Positions 41,195 through 49,758 of a stretch of DNA of 64,000 nt are shown piece after piece. A program made the translations under genes and the position numbers. Origin of the DNA: Corynebacterium sp. J010B-136 (GTDB lineage: Bacteria > Actinomycetota > Actinomycetes > Mycobacteriales > Mycobacteriaceae); NCBI RefSeq assembly GCF_002967075.1, contig NZ_PUGE01000005.1:124001-188000 (forward strand), written 5' to 3'. Each line of letters starts with the position of its first letter. The stretch's first letter is position 1. The notes beneath the pieces are model-generated. The model was not told where the DNA came from and did no database searches. It was given only the letters and a program-made list of their open reading frames with translations.

Positions 41195-42784
41195 TTAAGC
41201 TTGGGCTGCTACTTCTTCAACGGTAAGCCGGTTGCGTGATTTTAGAACGACAACAATGATTGCCAACCCGATAATCATGCTGATAAAGCCAATCAGAGCA
41301 GAACTGGTTATGGCGAAAAGTACGTATCCGATCAAGGCTGCTGCAGCGCCGACGAAGGCATAAGGCAATTGGGTATTGACGTGGGTAGCAACAGAACAGC
41401 CAGCACCGGTAGAAGACAAGATGGTGGTATCGGAAATTGGGGAGGAGTGGTCGCCCCATACGGAACCGGCTAGAACCGCGCCGAAGGCCGGGATGAGCAA
41501 AGTACCCTCCGGATCAGCAGCGTTCATTATTTCACCAGCAAGTGGCAGCAAGATACCAAAGGAACCCCAGGAGGTACCGGTGGCAAAAGCCATGCCAGCG
41601 GCGATGAGGAATAAGACCGGCACTAACCAGATTGGCGTGACAGACAAGCTGGTAACGATGCTTGCGAAGTACGCGCCCGTACCCAACACACTAATCAATG
41701 TGCCCAGCATCCATGCAAGCATCAGGATGTAGATGGCCGGCAACATAGATTTCGCACCCTCGAGAGATCCGCGGGTGATAACACCAGCGGTGAATTTTTC
41801 ATCGTTACGCGTATAGCGGATGCAATAGCCAAGAGCGATGAGCAGACCTGCGACGCCACCAATATTCAAAGCCATTGCTACATCGGCATTGGCCATGGCG
41901 TCCAAAGCTGACCAAGAACCAGCTGCCATGGCACCTGTGATGTACATACCGGAGATAACGCCGATGACCAAGACAATAAAAGGCACAACCAGTGCCTGGA
42001 CGGTACCGCGGTCATGGGTTGGCAAAGAATCCGTTATCTGACCTGGTACATCATCATCTTCTGCCATGACACCTTTATCTGACGCGGCGCGTTGTTCTTC
42101 ACGTCGCATGGCGCCAAAATCCAGCTGCCACAAAACAACAACCCACAGCAGGATGATTGCTGCGATGGCGTAAAAGTTCATGGCTGCCGAGCGTAAGAAT
42201 ACTTCCATCTCGCTCATGGTCAGTGCGGAAGCTGCGAGGATGGGAGCCATGATGCCGATAATGGAAGCGCCCCAGCTCGAAAGGGGAACCAAGACCACCG
42301 TTGGGGCAGAGCTTGAGTCGACGAGATAAGCGAGCTTTGCGCGGGAGACTTTTTGCTGATCGGAAATGGGGCGCGAAATCTGGCCGACTGCCAGCGCATT
42401 GAAGTAGTCATCGATGAAGATGACCATGCCCAAAATAGCTGTGAGAACTTGCGAGTCGCGGCGTTTTTTTACGCGCTTTCGAGCCCAATTGGAAAAGGCC
42501 TGGGTGCCGCCCGACATCAACACGATGGCAGTAATAGCACCCAGTTCCAAAAGGAAAGCGAGGATCAAAATGTTGTACCAGTTCGGTGCACCATCAGCCC
42601 AGAACAGCTCCAGCACGCTGGAAAAGAGTAATTTCAGGCTTTCGACCGGGTGAAAATTTGTGATCAGCAAGATACTTAAGATCACGCCGGAGGCCAGTGA
42701 CGCTAAGACCTTGCGGGTAGCAATTACCATGATAATCGCTACTAGCGGCGGCAATATTGTCAAAATGGGAAATGATTCGACCAT
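41195..42784 (-). CDS. NhaC family sodium:proton antiporter
   Basis: A 529-residue antiporter with about twelve helices. Family motifs are FIDDYFNALAVGQISRPISD, VDSSSAPTVVLVPLSSWG and VWGDHSSPISDTTILSSTGAG. It could exchange sodium for protons or export organic acids as other NhaC members do. The last motif with its charged Asp-His pair is typical. It is divergent from the M13 peptidase gene, about 150 bases apart, with an 8-bp inverted repeat between. Confidence 0.88.
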   Translation of the reverse strand: MVESFPILTILPPLVAIIMVIATRKVLASLASGVILSILLITNFHPVESLKLLFSSVLELFWADGAPNWYNILILAFLLELGAITAIVLMSGGTQAFSNWARKRVKKRRDSQVLTAILGMVIFIDDYFNALAVGQISRPISDQQKVSRAKLAYLVDSSSAPTVVLVPLSSWGASIIGIMAPILAASALTMSEMEVFLRSAAMNFYAIAAIILLWVVVLWQLDFGAMRREEQRAASDKGVMAEDDDVPGQITDSLPTHDRGTVQALVVPFIVLVIGVISGMYITGAMAAGSWSALDAMANADVAMALNIGGVAGLLIALGYCIRYTRNDEKFTAGVITRGSLEGAKSMLPAIYILMLAWMLGTLISVLGTGAYFASIVTSLSVTPIWLVPVLFLIAAGMAFATGTSWGSFGILLPLAGEIMNAADPEGTLLIPAFGAVLAGSVWGDHSSPISDTTILSSTGAGCSVATHVNTQLPYAFVGAAAALIGYVLFAITSSALIGFISMIIGLAIIVVVLKSRNRLTVEEVAAQA

Positions 42785-42932
42785 GCTGGGGCTCCGATCA
42801 ATTAAAAAATTCTAAGCAAGCATAAACTATTTTCAGCTGTTTGTCTCATCTTGTGGACACTTGCTTAAGCTCGCGAGTGGGAAAAATCTAAATAGCTGCC
42901 TTCGTGAATTGTTTTCGCATAATGTGGGCGGT

Positions 42933-44876
42933 ATGACGCAACTTCATGATTTGTACCAATTTGTCAGTGGCCCTTGGCTGAAAACCCACGTTATTCCCGA
43001 TGACCGTGGTGTAGACGGAACCTTCCATAAACTGCGCGACCAGGCAGAAGAGCTCTCGCATGAGATTGTGGAAGAAGACACTGGCCGCGCTGGCACGGTT
43101 TATAACTCCTATATGGATACCGACGGCATTAACGCCGCGGGCATGGCGCCGCTTGATGCCGATCTGGACCGTTTAGCTGTCGCCGGAATTGATGAATTCG
43201 CAACCGTGGTTGGTCAGCTTGAGCGCCTAGGCGTTAGCTCACCGGTTACTTTCTGGGTCGAAAAGGATTCTGGCTCGGAAGATTGCGTTGCTTATATCAT
43301 TCAGTCTGGCTTGGGCCTGCCAGATGAGGCTTATTACCGGGAAGAAGCACACGCTGAAACGCTAGCCGCGTACCAGGTGCACGTCGAAGAAATGCTGGAA
43401 TTTTTAGACCCCGCGCGTCTTTTCGGCCTGGGTGCCAAGGTCGCTGCAGAGCGCATCGTGAACTTAGAAAAGAAGATTGCTGCAGGACACTGGGATGTGG
43501 TTGCTACCCGTGATGCGGTAAAGACCTATAACCCAACTGAATTCCAGGACCTGCCAGAAATCGTGCGCACTATCCTGACCGGTGGTGGGCTGCCTGAGCA
43601 CCGCGTTGTTAATATGATGCCTTCTTACCAGGAGCACCTAGCGCAATTGCTGACCGAGACCCAGCTTGCGGATTGGCAGCTGTGGGCAACGTGGGCAATT
43701 TTGCGTGCGCGCGCGGGAGTTCTGCCGGAAGAAGTAGGCAAGAAGAACTTTGAGTTCTACGGCACCAAGCTCACCGGTGCGACACAACAGCGTGACCGCT
43801 GGAAGCGCGCGCTGGGCTTGGCGGAGAGCTTGGTGGGTCAGGAGATCGGCAAGATTTTCGTCGATAGGCACTTCCCGGCATCGTCCAAGGCAGAGATGGA
43901 TGAACTGGTGGAGTACTTGGTTCGCGCTTACCGCGAGCGCATCTCGCAGCTGGAGTGGATGACGCCAGAAACCCGTGAGCGTGCTTTGGAAAAGCTCGGC
44001 AAGTTTAAGGCCAAGATTGGCTACCCAGATACCTGGCGCGATTACTCCGGCCTGGAATTCTCCGCTGCCGGTGCAGACTTGGTTGAGAACCTGCGCAACG
44101 GCAATGCTTGGGCGCATGATTTTGAGCTCAACAAGATCGGCAAGCCGACTGACCGCGATGAGTGGTTTAGCACCCCGCAGACGGTGAACGCTTTCTACAA
44201 TCCAGTGGTCAACGACATCACTTTCCCTGCCGCAATTTTGCGACCACCGTTTTATAACCCTGAAGCAGATGCGGCGGAGAACTTCGGTGCCATCGGCGCG
44301 GTTATCGGCCACGAAATTGGCCACGGTTTTGATGACCAAGGATCGCAGTACGATGGCGACGGCAACTTGAACTCCTGGTGGTCGGATGAAGACCGCGCTG
44401 CGTTTGAAAAGCTCACCTCCAAGTTGGTCGAGCAGTTCGATGGCGAAGTGCCTTCCGTGCTTAAAGAAGCAGGGATTGAATCAGGCGGCGTCAATGGTGA
44501 ATTCACCTTGGGTGAAAACATTGGTGACCTGGGTGGATTGGGTATCTCCGTGGTTGCCTACCGCTTGTACTGCGAGGATAAGGGCCTTGATATCAACGGC
44601 CAAAAGGCGCCATTTGAGATTGAAGGCGGCTCCGAAGAACTCGAAAACGGTGAGTTCACCGGCTTGCAGCGTTTATTCCTCGCGTGGGCACGCGTGTGGC
44701 GCACGGCGATTCGCCCGGAGATGGCCAAGCAGTACTTGGCGATGGATCCGCACTCCCCGGCAGAATTCCGCTGTAACCTCATTGCTGCGAATATCGCTGA
44801 GTTCTACGATGCTTTTGACGTAGCTGAAGATGGTCCGATGTTTATTGAGGAAAAAGACCGCGTGACCATTTGGTAG
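42933..44876 (+). CDS. pepO: M13 family metallopeptidase (neprilysin/PepO-like)
   Basis: A 647-residue zinc endopeptidase. The HExxH site is IGHEIGHGFDDQGSQYDGDG, the third ligand glutamate is in GENIGDLGGL, and NAFYNPVVNDITFPAAIL is the M13 substrate-binding NAxY-type motif. There is no signal peptide or anchor, so it is cytoplasmic, as for PepO of lactococci. ATG 42933 gives the family N-terminus LYQFVSGPWL; a longer frame from 42861 is less likely. It probably breaks down oligopeptides. Confidence 0.93.
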   Translation: MTQLHDLYQFVSGPWLKTHVIPDDRGVDGTFHKLRDQAEELSHEIVEEDTGRAGTVYNSYMDTDGINAAGMAPLDADLDRLAVAGIDEFATVVGQLERLGVSSPVTFWVEKDSGSEDCVAYIIQSGLGLPDEAYYREEAHAETLAAYQVHVEEMLEFLDPARLFGLGAKVAAERIVNLEKKIAAGHWDVVATRDAVKTYNPTEFQDLPEIVRTILTGGGLPEHRVVNMMPSYQEHLAQLLTETQLADWQLWATWAILRARAGVLPEEVGKKNFEFYGTKLTGATQQRDRWKRALGLAESLVGQEIGKIFVDRHFPASSKAEMDELVEYLVRAYRERISQLEWMTPETRERALEKLGKFKAKIGYPDTWRDYSGLEFSAAGADLVENLRNGNAWAHDFELNKIGKPTDRDEWFSTPQTVNAFYNPVVNDITFPAAILRPPFYNPEADAAENFGAIGAVIGHEIGHGFDDQGSQYDGDGNLNSWWSDEDRAAFEKLTSKLVEQFDGEVPSVLKEAGIESGGVNGEFTLGENIGDLGGLGISVVAYRLYCEDKGLDINGQKAPFEIEGGSEELENGEFTGLQRLFLAWARVWRTAIRPEMAKQYLAMDPHSPAEFRCNLIAANIAEFYDAFDVAEDGPMFIEEKDRVTIW

Positions 44877-44900
44877 CGCGCACCTAGTAGCCTTGGGTGC

Positions 44901-45806
44901 ATGACTGCAAACGCGAATGATGCTGATAAATACCCGTGGCATATCGGTGGCTATGACCATGTGATGAGCCAAGAAGACCAGCTTGAGCAGCTGTATTCGC
45001 ACCTTGAGGCACATTTCCCACTTCCTGATTTCACCCCGCCGTGGAAGGGCGGAAGTGGGGATCCCACCGCGGCTGATAATTACAGCGCTAAGTTGATGGA
45101 CCGCATTACCCAATCATCGATGATGGTGCTTGGCAGCGCGGTGGACCATGCCATGCCAGGTGTCGCCTTCACCGACGGTATTGATGTCAGCTATCCCGGC
45201 GAAGGTTTGGCACAATTTACGCCCGCGGAAAAAACTTCCACAACGTGGATTGTGTCCTTCCACTCTGGCGGATGGTGGCGCGGCTCGGGGGCTGCGTTAG
45301 AGATTCAGTGGCAGCCAGAAGTTGCCGCCGTGGCTAACCTGGCCGGCGTTGTCGCTGTAGATGTTGATTATCCGCTCGCGCCGCAGCACACAGTTGCGGA
45401 TATGGTTGCCGCTGGCCGCGCAGCGATTTCCTATGCGCGGGCCAATGGCGCAGAAAAGATTGTGCTGTGGGGTTATTCTTCCGGTGCAGCGCTGGCAACT
45501 TTGCTTGCCGATGAATCCATCGACGCGCTTGTCTTGACCTATCCAGACTTTGCGGCTTTAGATGGCCTGCCAGATGACGTCCGCGGTGAGGCGATCTTGC
45601 CGGAAAGTGGGACGTGGCCTAAGACCTGTATCCAGATTGCGACACACGACGAAGTAGTAGATGGCGCTCATACTCGCGCGGTTGCACAAGGCGCAGAGGA
45701 TTTAACCATTGCCGAGTATGTCTCCCGCCACCGCATTTCTACTCCGGAGGTGGCGCGCAAGCGCGTGCAGGATATCGCAGAATTTATCGCAAAGATACGT
45801 GCTTAG
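44901..45806 (+). CDS. alpha/beta hydrolase, hormone-sensitive-lipase-type esterase
   Basis: A 301-residue hydrolase. The oxyanion loop is FHSGGWWRGSG, the nucleophile elbow is VLWGYSSGAALATL and acid/histidine residues are likely in VLTYPDF and ATHDEVV. The substrate is unknown. It starts 24 bases after the M13 peptidase stop, so the two may be co-transcribed. The tail overlaps the convergent small gene by 23 bases. Confidence 0.83.
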   Translation: MTANANDADKYPWHIGGYDHVMSQEDQLEQLYSHLEAHFPLPDFTPPWKGGSGDPTAADNYSAKLMDRITQSSMMVLGSAVDHAMPGVAFTDGIDVSYPGEGLAQFTPAEKTSTTWIVSFHSGGWWRGSGAALEIQWQPEVAAVANLAGVVAVDVDYPLAPQHTVADMVAAGRAAISYARANGAEKIVLWGYSSGAALATLLADESIDALVLTYPDFAALDGLPDDVRGEAILPESGTWPKTCIQIATHDEVVDGAHTRAVAQGAEDLTIAEYVSRHRISTPEVARKRVQDIAEFIAKIRA

Positions 45807-46092
45807 TAGCCGGGTATGATTCATCTGTTTCTACTGCTCCCACGGGCTGTAGCCACAGCGTATTAACAATCAAGGCAGCGGCGATTAGCACAGCTATCCA
45901 GCCGATAATGTTCCATGTTTTTGCATTGCGGTGGGGAATGGCCAGCCCCTGCAATTGCTTGCTCTTGTAAAAAGCGTAGACCGCCGTGATGCCAGCTAGC
46001 GGGAACATGTACGGGAAGCCGAAGATAGTAGCCAAAACGCAAAGGATAAGTAATGCGGCTGCGGTGCGTATTCCTGCTAAATGGTCTTCCAT
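45784..46092 (-). CDS. hypothetical small membrane protein
   Basis: About 102 residues from ATG 46092, with helices at about 10-30, 30-45 and 62-80. A frame to 46182 exists but the chosen start gives a usual cytoplasmic leader before the first helix. No known motif. Upstream (to its promoter) lies a 7-bp hairpin at 46150-46168. Convergent with the esterase gene. Confidence 0.5.
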   Translation of the reverse strand: MEDHLAGIRTAAALLILCVLATIFGFPYMFPLAGITAVYAFYKSKQLQGLAIPHRNAKTWNIIGWIAVLIAAALIVNTLWLQPVGAVETDESYPATKHVSLR

Positions 46093-46149
46093 GTCCAACA
46101 GCCTACAGTAGACCAATCGGTACAGGCCGCCTATTTTATTCATGGATAA

Positions 46150-46168
46150 CCCCGCATTCTGTGCGGGG
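46150..46168. promoter_or_regulatory. 7-bp GC-rich dyad in the divergent intergenic region
   Basis: CCCCGCA-TTCTG-TGCGGGG is a perfect inverted repeat upstream of both the small membrane protein and the ABC importer. It lacks a T tract on both strands, so an operator is more likely than a terminator. Confidence 0.35.
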
Positions 46169-46247
46169 TATGGACACTGCAAGATTTATTCATTAGTCTC
46201 ACTAGTTGTTGTATTTTAAAGACAGACCAGTCTATCCCTAGTTGAAT

Positions 46248-46274
46248 ACTCGGTCTATTATTTTCGGCCCGAGT
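46248..46274. promoter_or_regulatory. inverted repeat at the ABC importer start
   Basis: ACTCGG (46248-46253) and CCGAGT (46269-46274) form a 6-bp dyad just at the GTG start. Upstream AGAC-N6-GTCT (46220-46233) and the direct repeat GTCTAT (twice, about 23 bp apart) suggest a regulator landing zone for this operon. Confidence 0.3.
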
Positions 46275-47478
46275 GAAAGATGCAGTACTAGTGTCACATG
46301 AACATAAGTCTCTAAGCCTAAGCCGCAGGCGGCTTCTGCAGTTGGCTGGGTTGGCGACGGCCTCGACGGCGGTGGCTGGTTTGGCGGGCTGTGGGGCATC
46401 GACAAGCACCAGCGAACCAGCTGATAACACCCCGTTGACCATTGGCTATGTGCCGATTGCGTGCTCTGCTCCCATCGCTATTGCTGATGCGCTGGGGCTA
46501 TTTGAAAAGCACGGCGTCAACGTAGCCTTGAAGAAATTCTCCGGCTGGGCTGACCTGTGGACTGCCTATGCCACTGAACAGCTTGACGTCGCGCACATGC
46601 TCTCACCCATGACGGTGGCCATTGATGCCGGGGTGACCAATGCCGCGCGCCCCACCGAGCTGTCCTTTACCCAAAACACCAACGGTCAGGCCATTACTTT
46701 GGCTTCCAAGCATTATGGCTCGGTGAAATCGCCGGAAGATTTCAAGGGCATGGTACTCGGCATTCCTTTTGAGTACTCCGTGCACGCACTCTTGCTGCGC
46801 GACTACTTAGCGGCACACGGCGTGAATCCCGTATCTGACCTAGAGCTGCGCCTTTTGCGACCTGCCGATATGGTCGCGCAACTAGCGGTGGAAGGCATCG
46901 ACGGCTTTATTGGCCCGGAGCCTTTCAACGAGCGCGCCATTAAGAGCGGCTCGGGCAGGATTTGGGTGCAAACCAAGCAGCTGTGGGATAAGCACCCGTG
47001 CTGCTCGGTGGCGATGGCGAAAGAATGGAAAGCAGAACATTCCACCGCTGCACAGGGGGTTGTCCGTGCGCTGGAAGAAGCCGCTGCCATCTTGAGTACG
47101 CCTGCGCAGTTCGAGACTTCGGCGAAGACCTTGGCGCAAGAGAAGTATCTCAACCAGCCGGCAGAGCTTCTTGATGGCCCATTTTCCGGCGTCTACCAGG
47201 ACTGGCACGGCAAGACCCACACGGACTTAGACCGTATGTCTTTTGGCGATCCAACTGACCCGGCAGCGATTGTGTGGATGGCCACGCAGATTGCCCGCTG
47301 GGGCTTGGGCGGTGACACCTTGACGATGGATGATGCCACCATCATCGCCGCGGCCGAAAGCGTGCTTGTGCCGGGACTGGAAGTGACTGGCGAACACTTA
47401 AGTATTAACGGCGTGGATTTTGATCCACTGGCCCCTACCCGTGGATATGACCACATGGACTCGGTGATTTTTCGGTGA
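46273..47478 (+). CDS. ABC transporter substrate-binding lipoprotein, nitrate/sulfonate/taurine type
   Basis: About 401 residues. The N-terminus SRRRLLQLAGLATASTAVAGLAGC combines a twin-arginine signal with a lipobox, so it is exported folded and anchored at the cysteine. The mature part is an NrtA/SsuA-type binding fold (GYVPIACSAPIAIADALGLFEKHGV; GWADLWTAYATEQLDVAHM). Nitrate/bicarbonate or sulfonates are candidates; the ligand cannot be fixed. GTG 46273 and GTG 46291 are both possible starts. First gene of a three-gene importer; the permease starts inside its stop codon. Confidence 0.82.
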   Translation: MKDAVLVSHEHKSLSLSRRRLLQLAGLATASTAVAGLAGCGASTSTSEPADNTPLTIGYVPIACSAPIAIADALGLFEKHGVNVALKKFSGWADLWTAYATEQLDVAHMLSPMTVAIDAGVTNAARPTELSFTQNTNGQAITLASKHYGSVKSPEDFKGMVLGIPFEYSVHALLLRDYLAAHGVNPVSDLELRLLRPADMVAQLAVEGIDGFIGPEPFNERAIKSGSGRIWVQTKQLWDKHPCCSVAMAKEWKAEHSTAAQGVVRALEEAAAILSTPAQFETSAKTLAQEKYLNQPAELLDGPFSGVYQDWHGKTHTDLDRMSFGDPTDPAAIVWMATQIARWGLGGDTLTMDDATIIAAAESVLVPGLEVTGEHLSINGVDFDPLAPTRGYDHMDSVIFR

Positions 47479-48257
47479 ATACTAAACCCAAACCACTTCA
47501 CTCCGTCATCATTGGCGTAGTGATGTTTATCCTCACCATCGGTATTTGGCAGTTTGCCGCCAATGCTGGGTGGATTAGCGATATCGCGCCCACGCCCGCG
47601 AATACCTTTGCGCGCGGCGTGGAGATTCTCTCCGATCCTTTCTATCAAGATGGCCCTGCCAGCGTCGGTATCTTCTGGCACCTGATGGCTAGTTTGCGTC
47701 GCGTGCTCTTCGGCTTCTTGCTCGCAGCGATTATTGCTTTGCCGGTGGGCTTTATCCTGGGGCGCAGCACCACGCTGCGCTGGGCTGTCGATCCGGTAGT
47801 GCAGGTCCTGCGCCCAGTCTCACCACTGGCGTGGTTGCCGCTGGGTTTGGCGCTGCTCAAAGACGCTGAAAATACCGCCGTCTTCGTTATTTTGCTCTCG
47901 GCACTATGGCCAATTCTGATTAACACCATCGATGCGGTGCGCAGCGTCAACCCGACCTATATCAATTTGGCCGATACCATCGGTACTTCCTGGTGGTCGC
48001 GCATTGTTTATATCTGGCTGCCGGCATCTTTACCGGGCATCATCACTGGCCTGCGCTTGTCGTTGTCCACCGCCTGGCTGGTTATCGTCGCCGCGGAAAT
48101 GCTCATCGGTGGGCGCGGCGTGGGCTTTTTCGTGTGGAATGCCTGGAATCGCCTGGATATTGATGCCATCGTCGTGGCAATTTTCATCATTGGTATCGCA
48201 GGTCTTATTCTTGACCACCTTGTTGGCGCATTGCAGAAAGTAGTTCGCTATGACTAA
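47475..48257 (+). CDS. ABC transporter permease, SsuC/NrtB/TauC type
   Basis: A 260-residue membrane protein with six helices. The cytoplasmic EAA loop that contacts the ATPase is INLADTIGTSWWSRIVYIWLPASLPGI. It starts with GTG 47475, overlapping the lipoprotein gene by four bases, and its stop overlaps the ATPase gene by eight bases. It forms the channel of this importer. Confidence 0.88.
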   Translation: MNTKPKPLHSVIIGVVMFILTIGIWQFAANAGWISDIAPTPANTFARGVEILSDPFYQDGPASVGIFWHLMASLRRVLFGFLLAAIIALPVGFILGRSTTLRWAVDPVVQVLRPVSPLAWLPLGLALLKDAENTAVFVILLSALWPILINTIDAVRSVNPTYINLADTIGTSWWSRIVYIWLPASLPGIITGLRLSLSTAWLVIVAAEMLIGGRGVGFFVWNAWNRLDIDAIVVAIFIIGIAGLILDHLVGALQKVVRYD

Positions 48258-49038
48258 ATCCTTACAGGCCACCTCCACGGATGCCTCGGTGGAGCTGGAT
48301 TCAATTACCAAGTCCTATGGTCCAACCACGATTATTGGCGATACCCGCATTCACATCAACGACGGTGAGTTCGTATCTTTGCTGGGGCCATCGGGCTGCG
48401 GCAAGTCCACTATTTTGAAGATGATTGCCGGTCTCGCGGAGCCTTCCACCGGCACAGTCAGTACTGGGCAGAAGAAAGTTCAAGGTCCAGGCCCCGATCG
48501 CGGTATGGTCTTTCAAGACCACGCGCTGTTGCCGTGGATGACAGCGCGTGGCAACATCGATTTTGGTCTGCGCTCCGCGCGCCCCGAATTGAGCAAATCC
48601 GAGCGGGCCGACATTACCCGCACCCACTTGGAGCAAGTAGGGCTTACCGATGCCGCGGACCGCCGCCCCGCCCGTCTTTCTGGCGGTATGCAGCAGCGTG
48701 TTGGTCTTGCGCGGGCTTTCGCCATCGACCCGCCAATTATGCTTCTCGATGAACCTTTCGGTGCCCTTGATGCGCTGACCCGCCGTGAACTGCAACTGCA
48801 ACTGCTGGGTATTTGGGAAGCCTCCCAGCGCACCGTCGTCATGGTCACCCACGATGTTGATGAAGCAATTTTGCTCTCTGACCGCGTGCTTGTGATGTCC
48901 AAGAGTCCCGAATCCACCATCATCGCCGACATCAACGTCGACCTTCCGCGTCCCCGCCACGATGCCAGCGAAGACCCCGCAGTCGAAACCAAGACCGCAG
49001 AGCTGCGCAAGGAGATGCTGAACCTGCTCGAGCACTAA
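48250..49038 (+). CDS. ABC transporter ATP-binding protein, SsuB/NrtD type
   Basis: A 262-residue ATPase. Walker A GPSGCGKSTILK, signature LSGGMQQRVGLARAFA, Walker B IMLLDEPFGALDALT and the H-loop TVVMVTHDVDEA are intact. It powers the nitrate/sulfonate-type importer together with the two genes upstream. A hairpin follows at 49091-49137. Confidence 0.9.
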   Translation: MTKSLQATSTDASVELDSITKSYGPTTIIGDTRIHINDGEFVSLLGPSGCGKSTILKMIAGLAEPSTGTVSTGQKKVQGPGPDRGMVFQDHALLPWMTARGNIDFGLRSARPELSKSERADITRTHLEQVGLTDAADRRPARLSGGMQQRVGLARAFAIDPPIMLLDEPFGALDALTRRELQLQLLGIWEASQRTVVMVTHDVDEAILLSDRVLVMSKSPESTIIADINVDLPRPRHDASEDPAVETKTAELRKEMLNLLEH

Positions 49039-49090
49039 GCAAATTTTTGCTTTAGGAGAAGAGCATTGCCACCCGTTACGACGGGATCGG

Positions 49091-49137
49091 AAGAAGACTC
49101 TGGGACCCCAGCCGGACGACTGGACCCAGGGTCTTCG
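49091..49137 (+). terminator. hairpin after the ABC importer
   Basis: GAAGACTCTGGG pairs with CCCAGGGTCTTC across a GC-rich loop, leaving only one mismatch region. It lacks a good T tract (GCTTATCT) but is the only candidate terminator for this operon. Confidence 0.5.
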
Positions 49138-49149
49138 CTTATCTAATCG

Positions 49150-49178
49150 TTGACCTTGCATGGAGCTTGTTCTAGCCT
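49150..49178 (+). promoter_or_regulatory. promoter of the small secreted-protein gene
   Basis: TTGACC at 49150-49155 and TAGCCT at 49173-49178 with a 17-bp spacer form a plausible promoter about 45 bases before the start of the next gene. Confidence 0.4.
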
Positions 49179-49222
49179 GAGGGGCGCGAATTTTCTACAG
49201 TCCGCACCGGGTCGGGGGAGAT

Positions 49223-49666
49223 ATGAAGTTTTGGAAAGGCGCCGCGGCGTTGTTGGCTGTGGGCGCGGTGGCCTTTGGCGGTTCTATCGCAGGCACTAAC
49301 TACGTGCTGGATTCGCGGGAAGAAGCCCAGATAGGGGCGCAGCAGGAATTGCTGGACGCGCAAGAGCGCATCCAAATCGTGCCGGACGTCGATGACAGCG
49401 TGGAAGCAGCGGCGAATGCGCCGGAGGTGCGGGACAATATTGGCACCTATACGGTGCGCTGCCAGGTGCATGAAGGTGATGAAGAGGGCGAGCTACTGGG
49501 CTTTGTCTTTGGTAATCATCATGAGGATGTAGAAACCGCGGTGCACACTGCGGAGACATTTCTGTCCCGCGTAGCGCCAGAAGGCAACGGAGATTTAAGC
49601 CATTGCAGAACCTGGGAGAAGTACTCGTCGATCGGTGCTTATGATGCCTCAGGGCGCGCGGTCTAG
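49223..49666 (+). CDS. hypothetical secreted or anchored protein
   Basis: A 147-residue protein. The N-terminus WKGAAALLAVGAVAFGGSIAGTN is a signal peptide or anchor. The outer part has two cysteines (VRCQVHEG and LSHCRTWEK) that could form a disulfide. GGGGGAG precedes ATG 49223. I do not recognise it; it is probably corynebacterial. It is followed by a bidirectional terminator shared with the emb gene. Confidence 0.65.
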   Translation: MKFWKGAAALLAVGAVAFGGSIAGTNYVLDSREEAQIGAQQELLDAQERIQIVPDVDDSVEAAANAPEVRDNIGTYTVRCQVHEGDEEGELLGFVFGNHHEDVETAVHTAETFLSRVAPEGNGDLSHCRTWEKYSSIGAYDASGRAV

Positions 49667-49681
49667 CTTCCACAAAACTTA

Positions 49682-49727
49682 AAGCCCCGACTTCCCGCAC
49701 CATGAGGTGTTGGGGAGTCGGGGCTTC
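49682..49727. terminator. bidirectional terminator between the secreted-protein gene and emb
   Basis: AAGCCCCGACT and AGTCGGGGCTT close a long GC-rich stem, with inner pairs CACC/GGTG around an ATGA loop. It can serve both the rightward gene and the leftward arabinosyltransferase operon. Confidence 0.75.
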
Positions 49728-49758
49728 GATTTCAAGTGAAGATTAAAGACGAAGCACC

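Noticed and set aside
42813..42867. 8-bp inverted repeat TAAGCAAG / CTTGCTTA between nhaC and the M13 peptidase gene
   Set aside because: The arms are 39 bases apart and a match of this length can occur by chance in AT-rich gaps. No regulator gene is adjacent.
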